Of a DNA stretch of 64,000 nt, positions 9,177 to 18,434 are shown piece by piece. The notes beneath the pieces are model-generated. The model did not search any database. It worked only from the letters and a program-made list of their open reading frames with translations, and was not told the origin of the DNA. Both the position numbers and the translations under genes were made by a program. Location: positions 186,001-250,000 of the forward strand of contig NZ_JAQQKW010000004.1 in the NCBI RefSeq assembly GCF_028550395.1, written 5' to 3'. How positions within the stretch are numbered: position 1 is the stretch's first letter; each line of letters starts with the position of its first letter. The stretch is from Asticcacaulis currens. GTDB taxonomy: Bacteria; Pseudomonadota; Alphaproteobacteria; Caulobacterales; Caulobacteraceae.

Positions 9177-9922
9177 CACGAACGTTCCAGCAGCGGTTCG
9201 ACGCGCAAAACCGAGACATCCGTGCGTACTGAGCGCGTCAGGGCAAAGCCGATCGTATCGGCCAGGTCTTCGGCATAGAGCATTTCGTTGCGCGCAATGG
9301 CCTCACGCTGTTCTTCAGGGCTCTTTTCCTGCATGTCGGCCCCGACCGAACCGGGTTCGACCAGAGTGACCTTGATATGGAAATCCATGACCTCCTTGCG
9401 CAATGTCTTGGCATAGGTCTCGATCCCGGCCTTGGTGGCGGCATAGACGCTGGTTCCTGCCCCCATAAACTCGGCACTGATGGAACCCACAAACACCAGA
9501 TGGCCCGCGCCGGCAGCCTTCATGCGTAGAATGGCCTCGCGGGCACACGCGATGTAGCCGATGAAGTTGGTCTCTGCCGCCAGACGCCAGTCCTCATCCG
9601 CCTCATCCTGCGCGCCGCCAACGGCCAGACCGGCACTGTTGATCAGGATGTCGAGCCCGCCCAGATGGTCGTCCACCGCGGCAAAAACGCGAGCTAAGTC
9701 GTCGCGGGTGGAGACATCGGCGGTCAGACCATGGATGTCGGCGTCCGGATTGACCTCACGTGCATGGGCCAGCGCGTCCTCCAGTTCGGGCTGATGCCGC
9801 CCGAAGGTCACGACGCGCGCCCCCTGTTCGACCAGCAGCGCCACCGTGGCCCGCCCGATGCCGGTCGTGCCGCCGGTCACCAGAACCCGTTTGCCCGCAA
9901 GCGAAGTCGTCTCGACAGCCAT
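9176..9922 (-). CDS. Short-chain dehydrogenase/reductase
   Basis: 248-residue NAD(P)-binding SDR starting MAVETTSLAGKRVLVTGGT. The cofactor motif is TGGTTGIG, followed by the INSAG strand and the catalytic YAATK with an upstream serine in FVGSIS. The ATG at 9922 is chosen because GGAG precedes it by about 6 bases; an upstream ATG at 9934 lacks such a site. The stop overlaps the start of the 723-residue gene. SDRs next to GH130 enzymes often oxidise or epimerise sugars, but the substrate cannot be told here. Confidence 0.85.
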   Translation of the reverse strand: MAVETTSLAGKRVLVTGGTTGIGRATVALLVEQGARVVTFGRHQPELEDALAHAREVNPDADIHGLTADVSTRDDLARVFAAVDDHLGGLDILINSAGLAVGGAQDEADEDWRLAAETNFIGYIACAREAILRMKAAGAGHLVFVGSISAEFMGAGTSVYAATKAGIETYAKTLRKEVMDFHIKVTLVEPGSVGADMQEKSPEEQREAIARNEMLYAEDLADTIGFALTRSVRTDVSVLRVEPLLERS

Positions 9923-10097
9923 GACCGTCTCCATCTGTTGTAAGGACGCTGACGGACAAACTGCGGTTGCAGGCATCAAAAGAAAATGCGGATCGCTGTG
10001 GCCTCGCGCAACTTTGCCGATTGCTTACGCCAACCCCGTGGCGGCCCATATCCCGCTTACCGCGAATATCCTATGGTCCGGGCCTGAGGTCATCCCT

Positions 10098-11261
10098 ATG
10101 TCCACGCCCTATATGTTCCACCCGGTGAGCGATATGCCCTACCCCATTGATCAGCTTGTCCTGACGCCTGATGATATTGACCTGTCGCGCTCGCCGCTGG
10201 CCGGGCACCTGAAGGCGGAGACCTTTGTGCTGGGGGCGTTTAATCCCGGCCTCCTGCGTTTGCCGAACGGCAATTTGCTGATGATGGTGCGCGTCGCCGA
10301 AGCCCTGCGCGAGCCGATTGTCGATGGCCATGTCCATGCCATCCGCTGGGACGAGCAGACGCAGGCCTATGGCCTCGACGCCTGGCCGCTCGATCAGGCC
10401 AATACGGCCGATCCGCGCAAATTCACCCTCGCTGGCGGGCAGTGGAAGGTCATGGCCCTGACCTCCCTGTCGTGGCTGTTGCCCGTCGAGCTGAGCCCGG
10501 ACGGTACACGTGTTCTCACGCTGCACTACAACCGTGCCATCGCACCGGCCTATAGTTTTCAATGCTATGGGGTGGAAGATGCCCGCATCAGCCGCGTCGG
10601 GGACCGCTGGCTGATGACCACCTGTTCAGTGAGCCCTGAGCGCCATTCGACCACCCTCTATAGCTCCGAAAATGGGCTGGACTGGACCTTTGAAGGGATC
10701 GTCCTCGACCACCAAAACAAGGACATGCTCATCTTCGAGGGACGGATCGACGGCTATTACTGGGCGCAGACGCGGCCTCTGGGGGCGCTCTATTTCGCCT
10801 ATCCGCCGGGCAGCGACTGGCGCGCCGGGCCGTCGATCAATCTGGCGGTCTCCAAAGACGCCCTGTTCTGGAAGCCGTTTGAGCGACCGGGCCTGCGCCC
10901 GCCGTCAGGCACGCTGATCATGGAGCGCATGGGCGGTGGCACCCCGCCGATCCTGACCCCTCAAGGCTGGCTGACCCTGTGGCACGGGGTCGAACCGCAT
11001 GAGGTGGTGGGCATCTATCGTACCTACTGGTCAGTGCTCGACGCTCATGACCCCAGCCGCGTGCTGCACACCGAGACAACCCCGCTGCTGGAGGCCAATG
11101 CCGAACTGACCCGGCCCATCGAACACCAGATGTATCTGCGCGATGTCGTCTTTACGACGGGGATACTGGACGATGGCGACCACTATATCGTGGCGTCGGG
11201 TGAAGCGGATCTCGCCTGCCGCATCACCCATATTCCCAAGAGCGTTTTCGTACATGCGTAG
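10098..11261 (+). CDS. Glycoside hydrolase family 130 enzyme
   Basis: 387-residue five-bladed-propeller enzyme of the GH130 group (beta-mannosyl phosphorylases and mannosidases). The family blocks are all present: FNPGLLRLPNGNLLMMVRV, GVEDARISRVGDRWLMTT, KDMLIFEGRIDGYYWAQTRP and GGGTPPILTPQGWLTLWHG. The ATG at 10098 has GAGG about 8 bases upstream; longer frames would overlap the divergent SDR. There is no signal peptide, so it acts in the cytoplasm, perhaps on mannosyl-GlcNAc or another mannoside. A phosphorylase makes a mannose phosphate, and the kinase at 5768 would handle a released amino sugar; this pairing is inference. Confidence 0.85.
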   Translation: MSTPYMFHPVSDMPYPIDQLVLTPDDIDLSRSPLAGHLKAETFVLGAFNPGLLRLPNGNLLMMVRVAEALREPIVDGHVHAIRWDEQTQAYGLDAWPLDQANTADPRKFTLAGGQWKVMALTSLSWLLPVELSPDGTRVLTLHYNRAIAPAYSFQCYGVEDARISRVGDRWLMTTCSVSPERHSTTLYSSENGLDWTFEGIVLDHQNKDMLIFEGRIDGYYWAQTRPLGALYFAYPPGSDWRAGPSINLAVSKDALFWKPFERPGLRPPSGTLIMERMGGGTPPILTPQGWLTLWHGVEPHEVVGIYRTYWSVLDAHDPSRVLHTETTPLLEANAELTRPIEHQMYLRDVVFTTGILDDGDHYIVASGEADLACRITHIPKSVFVHA

Positions 11262-11282
11262 GCATACGTCCGATGCTTATGC

Positions 11283-12392
11283 TTAAGTAACGGCAAGGTT
11301 TAAGTGGTAGCGCGTGGCTTTGCGTTCTCCTGCTTTGATCAACGCTCCCAAATCAACCATCGAAGCCAGATCGCGGGTAGTGGTAGCGGATAGAGCGCCG
11401 GTAATGGTCATATAATTTGCGGCACTCAGACCGCCCTTGAAACCGTCCACCCCCTCGGCAAACATGCGCGTTAAGGCTTTTTCCTGACGGGGGTTGAGCT
11501 GACCCCGCAGGCGTTCAAACAATCGCGTCTTGGCTATGATGAACTCGATATGCTGCAGGGTGCGTGCCTGCGCCTCGATGGCCTTATCGGCGAACCATAA
11601 CAACCATTCCCCGACATCAAGGGTTCGGCTGGCGGCTTCAAGGGCGAGGTAATAGTCCTTGCGATGCCGCAGCAAGGGCCCAGCGATACCGGTAATGGCC
11701 GGCTTGTTAAGGCCTTGAGCCAGCGCCTTTTCGGCAATGGCGCGCCCAATGCGACCATTGCCGTCTTCAAACGGGTGGATCGATTCAAACCACAGATGGG
11801 CGACGCCCGCCCGCGTCAGGGCAGGTAGCGGGGTATCACCATAAGAGGCCGTTCGAGAAAACCACTCCAGAAATGATTTCATTTCATCAGATACCCTGAG
11901 CGCGGGTGGCGCCTCGTAATGCACCTTCGGCGCATAGATCGCCCCGGAAACAATTTGCATGGGCTCCCCGTCTTTACGGTAGGCGCCGATGTCAGTGAGA
12001 TCAGCACGTCCGCTCATCAGCAGGCGATGCCAGTGAAACAGTGTGTCTTCGGTCAGCGGGTCTGATAAATGGGTGTAGAGATCGACCATCATCTCGGCTA
12101 TGCCCGCCTCTGCCGGGCGAACGCGACGACGGTCCGTGTCAAGACCAAGATGGCGCTGAATAAAGGACTGAACGCTTCCCCGGTCCAGAATCTCGCCTTC
12201 AATAGCTGAGGTATCGACCGCTTCACCGCTCAAGATTTCGACACTGATCTGCTGATGGTCACTGTCGGCGAGGTTTTTGGCAACGCCCAAGGCCACGCCC
12301 GCGCCCTGAAGAAAGTCCGCCTCGGCAGCCCTCATTGTGTGCGCGTCCCAAACAAAATGGGGCCAGTCCGCATGCTGCCAGTTCCACGTCAT
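11283..12392 (-). CDS. Fic family protein with inhibitory helix
   Basis: 369-residue Fic-domain enzyme, probably an AMP transferase. The N-terminus MTWNWQHADWPHFVWD matches the DUF4172 domain often fused to Fic. The catalytic loop HPFEDGNGRIGR is complete at about residues 206-217. TSAIEG at residues 61-66 fits the (S/T)xxxE(G/N) inhibitory motif that blocks ATP binding in autoinhibited Fic proteins, so no separate antitoxin is needed. The C-terminal 100 residues look like a winged-helix region. An AGGGTGG site precedes the ATG. A 15-base inverted repeat lies just upstream. Confidence 0.9.
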   Translation of the reverse strand: MTWNWQHADWPHFVWDAHTMRAAEADFLQGAGVALGVAKNLADSDHQQISVEILSGEAVDTSAIEGEILDRGSVQSFIQRHLGLDTDRRRVRPAEAGIAEMMVDLYTHLSDPLTEDTLFHWHRLLMSGRADLTDIGAYRKDGEPMQIVSGAIYAPKVHYEAPPALRVSDEMKSFLEWFSRTASYGDTPLPALTRAGVAHLWFESIHPFEDGNGRIGRAIAEKALAQGLNKPAITGIAGPLLRHRKDYYLALEAASRTLDVGEWLLWFADKAIEAQARTLQHIEFIIAKTRLFERLRGQLNPRQEKALTRMFAEGVDGFKGGLSAANYMTITGALSATTTRDLASMVDLGALIKAGERKATRYHLNLAVT

Positions 12393-12408
12393 GATGTATA
12401 GCCACCCT

Positions 12409-12448
12409 ATTTATAGATCAAAATGTTGGCATTTTTTGATCTATAAAT
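12409..12448 (-). promoter_or_regulatory. Long inverted repeat at the fic promoter
   Basis: ATTTATAGATCAAAA at 12409-12423 is repeated as its exact reverse complement at 12434-12448, with 10 bases between. It starts 17 bases upstream of the fic ATG. The arms contain TATAAAT, so the repeat may overlap a -10 element and act as an operator, or form a hairpin in the leader. Confidence 0.5.
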
Positions 12449-12483
12449 CCAGCTTTATCAATCATCCTGCGGCGACGGGTACT

Positions 12484-12518
12484 AAAAAGCCAGAATGATG
12501 AACGCGTCATCATTCTGG
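12484..12518 (-). terminator. Terminator after the YciE-like gene
   Basis: CCAGAATGATGA and TCATCATTCTGG form a perfect 12-base stem with a 5-base loop. On the minus strand it is followed by CTTTTTAG. It lies about 30 bases after the stop at 12548. Confidence 0.8.
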
Positions 12519-12547
12519 CCGAAGCGTTTTGAGTGGATGAACCGGAC

Positions 12548-13069
12548 CTACTGCGCCGGTTCAATCTCGGCAGCGGCTTCGAGCGCCTGACGATTGACCT
12601 CGGACGTGGCCAGCCCGTTGAGCTTCTCGTCGGTCGCCTTTTCCTCCTGCAGAGTCTCCTTGAGCTGGCGCGAGGCGTCGGCGTAACCCAGTTGATCGGC
12701 CAGAGTGATCAGGCTGCCATAGGCGGCGATCTCGTAGTGTTCGACCTTTTGCGCGCCGACGATCAGCATGACATCGCGCACCGGACCCTTTTCGATCTCT
12801 TCAATGGTTTCGCCGCCCTCGGCGACCAGACCTTCCATGGCCAGGCATTTGACGCGCTTCAGCTTCAGACCTTGGGCTTCGACGATCTGGTCAATGCGCT
12901 CGATCTGGCCCTGTGTTTCCTCCAGATGCTGGGTAAAACCTTCGGCCAGTTGCGGATGGGTGGCGGCGCGCGCCAGCTTCGGCAGCGCCTTGGTCAGTTG
13001 CTTTTCGGCGCTGTAGATATCGGACAGTTCATGGATAAAGGCGTCTTAAAGCGTTTTGATCTTCGGCAT
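12548..13069 (-). pseudogene. YciE/YciF-like ferritin-fold gene (DUF892) with nonsense codon 8
   Basis: From ATG 13069 (GGAG site 6 bases upstream) the frame reads MPKIKTL, then TAA at 13048-13046, then continues as DAFIHELSDIYSAEKQL and on through KVEHYEIAAYGSLITLADQLG. The whole is a normal-length DUF892 protein of about 172 residues with its ferritin-like four-helix bundle. The only in-frame ATG after the stop is at codon 78 (MEGLVAEGG), which would give just the last 96 residues. DUF892 proteins are general-stress proteins of unknown activity. The rest of the gene looks intact, so the stop is recent, a sequencing error, or bypassed. Confidence 0.8.
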
Positions 13070-13171
13070 ATCAGGCTCCGCAATAGGGGGGAATGTCGGA
13101 TGACGCCGCGAGTTTAGGGACGGTGGGGGAAGGAACAAATACGCCCCCCTACCCGCCCGATCAGAATGCGG

Positions 13172-13357
13172 TCAATCAGAGCCTTTACGCGCATCTTGTT
13201 TTTCGCCGCGATCATGTGGACCGAGCTGTTCCCCGGCCTGCGGATACTGGTCCGGCCGCTTCTTCCATCCGGGCTTGAGATCGACATGCACATTGGCGTT
13301 GTCGGCTTCATTGCCGCCGCCCTTGGGCTCTTTGAGGTCTTTGTCGGTAGATATCAT
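13172..13357 (-). CDS. Small hydrophilic protein, unknown function
   Basis: 61-residue, highly charged protein starting MISTDKDLKEPKGGGNEAD and ending ARKGSD. It has no membrane segment and no cysteine, and is probably disordered. The call rests on a strong AAGGAGAG ribosome site 7 bases before the ATG. It lies directly upstream of the YciE-like gene on the same strand with a gap of about 100 bases. Small hydrophilic stress proteins often accompany YciE genes, so a general-stress role is inferred. No family recognised. Confidence 0.6.
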   Translation of the reverse strand: MISTDKDLKEPKGGGNEADNANVHVDLKPGWKKRPDQYPQAGEQLGPHDRGEKQDARKGSD

Positions 13358-13637
13358 GATAAGCTCTCCTTTGCCGCGTTTCAGTGTCTGTCTGCGGACG
13401 TAAGGGCGGAATAGTGAGGCAACAGCGGTTTATAAGAACGACGGAAAATCAGAATTTTTCTCTGCCTTTTCCGCCGACTCGCCTGTTTCTAAACAGCCGC
13501 TAAAAGCACGTCTTGAGGGAAAAGGAACGGAGTGGACTGGCCTACCGCTGTGCATTCCACAAGAAGGGGGCGCAGTGTCGGCCCTTCATTGGCCCCCCGG
13601 CCCACTCCTCTTTCTCCCTTATCCTCAAGGACAGACC

Positions 13638-14816
13638 ATGAAAGCGCTTTGCTGGCACGGTGTGGGCGACGTTCGCGTCGATACCGTACCCGATCCCCGA
13701 CTTCTCGACCCGCGTGACGCCATTATCCAGGTCACCTCTACGGCCATCTGCGGGTCGGACCTGCACCTCTATGGCGGCCTGATGCCGAGTCTCAAATCTG
13801 GCGATATCCTCGGTCACGAATTCATGGGGATCGTGGTGGAGAAAGGCTCACAGGTCACCAATCTCAACCTCGGCGATCGCGTCGTGGTGCCCTTTACCAT
13901 TGCCTGCGGCGACTGCTTTTTCTGCCGCAAAGGCCTGACCTCGTGCTGCGAACGCTCAAACCCCAATGCGGAGATGGCGGCCAAGGCTATGGGCCATTCG
14001 CCGTCCGGCCTCTTCGGCTATACCCACATGCTGGGCGGTTTCTCCGGCGGGCAGGCGGAATATGTGCGCGTACCCTTCGCCGATGTCGGCCCGTTCAAAG
14101 TGCCCGACCATCTGTCGGACGAACAGGTCCTCTTTCTGTCCGACATCTTCCCTACCGGCTATATGGCGGCGGAAAATGCCGATATTGAGCCCGGCGATAC
14201 GGTCGCCGTCTGGGGCTGCGGCCCGGTGGGACAGTTCGCGATCAGGTCGGCGTGGATGCTGGGGGCCGGCCGCGTCATCGCCATTGACGAAGTGCCCGAG
14301 CGGCTGGCGCTTGCCGCCGCCGATGGCAGGACCGAAATCCTCGACTTTTCTGAGGAATCCAATGGCGTCTATGAGGCGCTGAACCGAATGACCGGCGGGC
14401 GGGGTCCGGATCGCTGTATCGACGCAGTCGGCACCGAAGCCGCGGGGCACGGGTCGGTGGACGCGGTCATCGACAAGGTGAAACAGGCGGTCAAGCTGGC
14501 CTCGGATCGTCCGCATGTGGTGCGCGAAACCTTCCTGTCCTGCCGATGCTGCGGCACCATCTCAATGCCCGGCGTCTATGCCGGCTATCTCGATGCCGTG
14601 CCGTTCGGGGCCTTTGTCAATAAGGGGCTGACGCTCAAATCAGGGCAGACCCACGTCCACCGCTATATGCCGATCCTGCTGGATAAAATCGAGCGCGGGG
14701 AGATTGACCCGACCTTCCTCATCACCCATCGCGGCCGGCTGGACGACGCGCCAGACCTCTACAAGACCTTCCGTGACAAGGCCGATGGCTGCATCAAGGT
14801 CGTACTGACGCCCTGA
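13638..14816 (+). CDS. Zinc-dependent alcohol dehydrogenase, formaldehyde-dehydrogenase-like
   Basis: 392-residue medium-chain dehydrogenase starting [20 protein letters not shown]. The catalytic zinc site is in [10 protein letters not shown] and [12 protein letters not shown], and the structural zinc cysteines are in [16 protein letters not shown]. The NAD site is [14 protein letters not shown]. The length and layout match the glutathione-independent formaldehyde-dehydrogenase-like branch. ATG 13638 has AAGGA 7 bases upstream. It converges on an AraC-type regulator with a 13-base gap. The physiological aldehyde or alcohol is not known. Confidence 0.9.
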   Translation: MKALCWHGVGDVRVDTVPDPRLLDPRDAIIQVTSTAICGSDLHLYGGLMPSLKSGDILGHEFMGIVVEKGSQVTNLNLGDRVVVPFTIACGDCFFCRKGLTSCCERSNPNAEMAAKAMGHSPSGLFGYTHMLGGFSGGQAEYVRVPFADVGPFKVPDHLSDEQVLFLSDIFPTGYMAAENADIEPGDTVAVWGCGPVGQFAIRSAWMLGAGRVIAIDEVPERLALAAADGRTEILDFSEESNGVYEALNRMTGGRGPDRCIDAVGTEAAGHGSVDAVIDKVKQAVKLASDRPHVVRETFLSCRCCGTISMPGVYAGYLDAVPFGAFVNKGLTLKSGQTHVHRYMPILLDKIERGEIDPTFLITHRGRLDDAPDLYKTFRDKADGCIKVVLTP

Positions 14817-14829
14817 AAGTGACCTCGCC

Positions 14830-15771
14830 TCAGGCCGCGCGCATAGAACGGCGAACGGCCTGAGGCGGCTGACCATAGGCGCGCATGAACGCCTCCCTCA
14901 TGCGTCTTAAATCGACAAAGCCCGTTTCACGGGCGACCGCCTCCAGACCGTGACGACTGTCTTCAAGCAGAAGGCGCGCGGCCTCCAGGCGGATATGCTC
15001 CACGGCCTTGGCCGGCGTCTGGCCCGTTTCGGCGCGAAAGGCGCGGCTGAACTGACGCGGCGACAGCGCGGCCACTTCGGCCAGTTCCTCGACCGTCAGG
15101 GGGTGGGTCAGGTGGGCACGCGCATGGATCAGCGCCTTCTGGATGCGGTCGCTGCTGGGTGCCAGCTCCAAAAGCTCCGAATGCTGCGATTGCCCGCCGG
15201 CCCGGCGATGATGCATGACCAGCCGCCGCGCCACCGCGCCGGCGATGTCGCGGCCCAAATCCTTTTCGATCAGCGCCACGGCCAGATCCAGCCCCGCCGT
15301 CAGGCCCGCTGAGGTCCAGATCGCCCCCTCATTGATAAAGATGCGGTCGTCCTCGACCCGCACCCCCGGAAAGGCCTCGCGCATCTCTCGCGCATAGGAC
15401 CAGTGGGTGGTGGCCCGACGCCCGTCCAGAAGGCCCATCTGTCCCAGCAGGAAGGCCCCCGTACACAGCCCCGCCACGCGCCGTGAGGTTCGTGCGGCGG
15501 CGCGCAGCGTTTCAAGGGTGGCTTCGCTCTGCTGCGGGGGCGGCGTCAGGCCCGCCAGCAGCAGGAGCGTATCCACCGGCTCTCCCTCGCTGAGCTTGGT
15601 CGTCGGTACGCAGAAACCGCTGGATGAAGTGACCGGCCCGCCCTCAACCGAGGTCAGGGAGAGGGTGTAATAGGGCTCCGCCGTCAGGACGTTGGCCAGC
15701 TCAAAGGCCGCCTGAACGCCAAGCGCCAGAAACTGAAAACCCGGTGTGAGTACCATCGAAACGTGGGGCAT
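14830..15771 (-). CDS. GlxA-type AraC family transcriptional regulator
   Basis: 313-residue regulator with an N-terminal DJ-1/PfpI domain (about 1-180, with GLCTGAFLLGQMGLLDGR carrying the conserved cysteine) and a C-terminal pair of AraC helix-turn-helix motifs (LTVEELAEVAALSPRQFSRAF and a second beginning HGLEAVARETGFVDLRRM). It is divergent from a pair of SDR genes with about 120 bases between, so those SDRs are its likely targets. The ligand bound by the DJ-1 domain is unknown. Confidence 0.9.
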   Translation of the reverse strand: MPHVSMVLTPGFQFLALGVQAAFELANVLTAEPYYTLSLTSVEGGPVTSSSGFCVPTTKLSEGEPVDTLLLLAGLTPPPQQSEATLETLRAAARTSRRVAGLCTGAFLLGQMGLLDGRRATTHWSYAREMREAFPGVRVEDDRIFINEGAIWTSAGLTAGLDLAVALIEKDLGRDIAGAVARRLVMHHRRAGGQSQHSELLELAPSSDRIQKALIHARAHLTHPLTVEELAEVAALSPRQFSRAFRAETGQTPAKAVEHIRLEAARLLLEDSRHGLEAVARETGFVDLRRMREAFMRAYGQPPQAVRRSMRAA

Positions 15772-15893
15772 GGGTCTGATCCGCCTTGCGTGTCCTAAAA
15801 ACGTCGTTTCTACGTCATATCAGACATTTTCCAAATGCGCCATAAGGACTGTGCCGAGCGCGACGGTGCGCTCATCTCAACAGGAAGACGACT

Positions 15894-16688
15894 ATGACCC
15901 ACAAAGGCACGGCACTCATCACCGGCGCATCGACAGGCATCGGCGCGATCTATGCCGACCGTTTGGCCGATCGGGGCTATGACCTTATTCTGGTGGCCCG
16001 CACGACCGAAAAACTTCAGGCCCTCGCCGCCTCTATCTCCGACCGCACCGGTCGCGCGGTGGAGGTTCTGGCGGCCGATCTGGGCGACGCGGCCGATCTG
16101 CGCCGGGTCGAGACTGTGCTGCGCGAAGACGCCAGCCTGACGCTTCTGGTCAATAATGCGGGGATCGGCACCCATACGCCGCTTCTGGACAGCGATGTCG
16201 AACGCATGGAGGCGATGGTGCGCCTTAATGTGACGGCGCTGATGCGGCTGACCTATGCCGCGGTGCCCGGCTTCGTGGCCCGTGGCGGCGGTACGATCAT
16301 CAATATCGCCTCCATCGTCGCCGTCGCTCCGGAACTGCTGAACGGCGTCTATGGCGGGACCAAAGCCTTCGTCCACGCCTTCACCACGTCGCTGAACCAT
16401 GAGCTTTCAGACAAGGGTATCCGCGCTCAGGCCGTCCTGCCCGGGGCCACGCGCACCGACTTCTGGGCGCTGGGCGGCCTGCCGGTCGAGCACCTGCCGA
16501 GCGAAATCGTGATGCCCGCCGATGAGATGGTCGATGCGGCGCTTGCCGGGCTCGATAAGGGCGAGATCAGCACCATTCCGGCCCTTAAGGACATTGACTT
16601 GTGGGACCGTTTCGAAGCCGCCCGCCGCGCGCTGGGTCCGCAACTTTCGGCCACCCACCCGGCCCCGCGCTTTGGCCTGACGGCCTGA
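15894..16688 (+). CDS. Short-chain dehydrogenase/reductase
   Basis: 264-residue SDR with TGASTGIG cofactor loop, NNAGIG strand and catalytic YGGTK preceded by INIASIV. A GGAAG ribosome site precedes the ATG. First gene of a two-SDR operon divergent from the GlxA-type regulator. The sequence resembles the DltE/YqjQ-like broad group of SDRs; substrate unknown. Confidence 0.88.
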   Translation: MTHKGTALITGASTGIGAIYADRLADRGYDLILVARTTEKLQALAASISDRTGRAVEVLAADLGDAADLRRVETVLREDASLTLLVNNAGIGTHTPLLDSDVERMEAMVRLNVTALMRLTYAAVPGFVARGGGTIINIASIVAVAPELLNGVYGGTKAFVHAFTTSLNHELSDKGIRAQAVLPGATRTDFWALGGLPVEHLPSEIVMPADEMVDAALAGLDKGEISTIPALKDIDLWDRFEAARRALGPQLSATHPAPRFGLTA

Positions 16689-16721
16689 GATACCCCCCTA
16701 CCCCCTATAAGGACTGATCCT

Positions 16722-17486
16722 GTGAAACTCACCGGCAACACCATCTTCATCACCGGCGGCACCAGCGGCATTGGCCGCGGTCTGGCCGAAGCCTTCCACC
16801 GTCTCGGCAACACGGTCATTATTTCCGGCCGCCGCGAACATCTGCTGAAAACCGTAACCGAAGCCAATCCGGGCATGGCCGCCCTTACGCTCGATGTCAC
16901 CGACCCCGAAAGCATTGCCACGGCGGCGGAAACCCTGATCAGGACCTATCCCGACCTGAATGTCGTCTTCAACAATGCCTGCTTCATGCCCTTTGACGAC
17001 GTATCGGGGCCCGTCGATGACCAGACCGCGCAGGACCTGATCACCACCAATCTGCTGGGGCCGATCCGCGTCACCTCAGCCCTGATTGACCACCTGAAAA
17101 CGCGGCCGGAGGCGACCATCCTTTACACCAGCAGCGTCCTGGCCTTTGTGCCGCTGGCGGGCAATGCCATCTATTCAGCCACCAAGGCCGCCCTGCATTC
17201 CTATGCCATGTCGCAGCGCTTTCAGTTACGCAACACAAATGTCCGCGTTCAGGAAATCGCCCCTCCGTGGGTCGATACCGACCTGATCTATAAGAGTGGC
17301 GATCCCCGGGCCATGCCTCTGAACGACTTCGTGACGCAGACCCTCAGCGCGCTGGCGACAGAGGATTATGAGGTGCTTGTGGACGCGATCCGCCCCTTGC
17401 GCGACAATCCCGGCGCGAACGAGCACGCCCTGTTTGAAGCCTTCAACCAGAGCCTTGTCGAAAATCCGATACCGGTCGGCGCGTGA
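16722..17486 (+). CDS. Short-chain dehydrogenase/reductase, DltE-like
   Basis: 254-residue SDR starting with GTG 16722 (AAGGA about 7 bases upstream). It carries ITGGTSGIGRGLAEAF, FNNAC, a serine in YTSSVL and the YSATK catalytic motif. It follows the first SDR after 33 bases and is probably co-transcribed. The sequence resembles DltE-type oxidoreductases, but no D-alanylation genes are near, so the name should not be taken as function. Confidence 0.88.
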   Translation: MKLTGNTIFITGGTSGIGRGLAEAFHRLGNTVIISGRREHLLKTVTEANPGMAALTLDVTDPESIATAAETLIRTYPDLNVVFNNACFMPFDDVSGPVDDQTAQDLITTNLLGPIRVTSALIDHLKTRPEATILYTSSVLAFVPLAGNAIYSATKAALHSYAMSQRFQLRNTNVRVQEIAPPWVDTDLIYKSGDPRAMPLNDFVTQTLSALATEDYEVLVDAIRPLRDNPGANEHALFEAFNQSLVENPIPVGA

Positions 17487-17510
17487 CCCCGAAAGGGCGA
17501 ACCTGACCCG

Positions 17511-18434
17511 TCAGTTGCGTGCCGCACGCAGCCGGATGCCGTCCTCGCTCACCTGCGCGTCCACGCCATAGAGGGCGTGCAGGGCCTGGGCGAGGGCCTC
17601 CGTATTGCCCGCCTCGAACTCGCCGTCGATGCGCAAGGCTGATAACCGGTCATCGACCACAATCAGCTTGCGATCGCTATAGCGGTTCATCTCGGCCACC
17701 GCCTCTTTGAGCGGGGTGCGGCTGAAGGTCAGACGCCCTTCCAGCCAGTCGGTTACACCCGCCGTATCCGCCGGATGGACCGGGCCCAAATGACCGGCAC
17801 GGTCCACCGCTACCGCCTGACCGGCCTGAAGCTTCACAAGCTGTGCGTCCGACTTCTGGCCGCGCACCTCGACATGGCCCTCTATCAGATTGACATCGGT
17901 GCCGGTCTCTTCGCGGCGTACTGTAAAGCGGGTGCCGGTGACGCGCACCTGCGCCAGATCGGTGCGCACATCGAAGGGGCGGGCATCAGGCTTATGCGCC
18001 ACCTCGAACAGGGCCTCACCACGCATCAGATCGACCTTGCGCCCGCGCACCTCGATGCGGCTGCCCGTATTCAGCGTGACGCGCGACCCGTCTGCCAGTA
18101 CGACCGCCTGACGCTGGCCCACCTTCGTTTCATAGACAACCGGGCGCTGGGCGACAAACCACACGCTGAGCCCCACAACGACCGCCGCCGCCATGCCGAC
18201 CGCCAGCGGCCACCACGTGCGCTGCGGGCGCGCTTCAGCGAAATCCGCCGCATCGAGCAGGCCTACAGCGTCCCACACGGCCTCCAGCTCGCGCTGCGCC
18301 CACGCATCGCCTGCCGTCCCGTTCGCGTTCGCCGTGCCCTCTTCGGCATCGGTCATCGCCTCGACCAGACGCAGCGCATCGGCATCCTGAGGCGGTGCAC
18401 CCTTTCCCTGAAACGGGATTACTGTTCGTACCAT
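17511..18434 (-). CDS. FecR-type anti-sigma regulator
   Basis: 307-residue inner-membrane protein with a cytoplasmic N-terminus, one membrane segment around residues 75-95 (WWPLAVGMAAAVVVGLSVWF), then a periplasmic FecR domain (VVLADGSRVTLNTGSRIEV) and a C-terminal part ending in the DUF4974-like FEAGNTEALAQALHALYG. It passes the signal of a loaded TonB receptor to its sigma factor. The ATG overlaps the end of the sigma gene by 16 bases, so translation is coupled. The partner receptor is the divergent gene at 19192, which carries the needed STN domain. Confidence 0.9.
   Translation of the reverse strand: MVRTVIPFQGKGAPPQDADALRLVEAMTDAEEGTANANGTAGDAWAQRELEAVWDAVGLLDAADFAEARPQRTWWPLAVGMAAAVVVGLSVWFVAQRPVVYETKVGQRQAVVLADGSRVTLNTGSRIEVRGRKVDLMRGEALFEVAHKPDARPFDVRTDLAQVRVTGTRFTVRREETGTDVNLIEGHVEVRGQKSDAQLVKLQAGQAVAVDRAGHLGPVHPADTAGVTDWLEGRLTFSRTPLKEAVAEMNRYSDRKLIVVDDRLSALRIDGEFEAGNTEALAQALHALYGVDAQVSEDGIRLRAARN

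Noticed and set aside
8076-9278. 400-residue open frame antisense to the 723-residue gene
   Set aside because: Composition is that of a reverse shadow and it runs into the SDR gene; no ribosome site.
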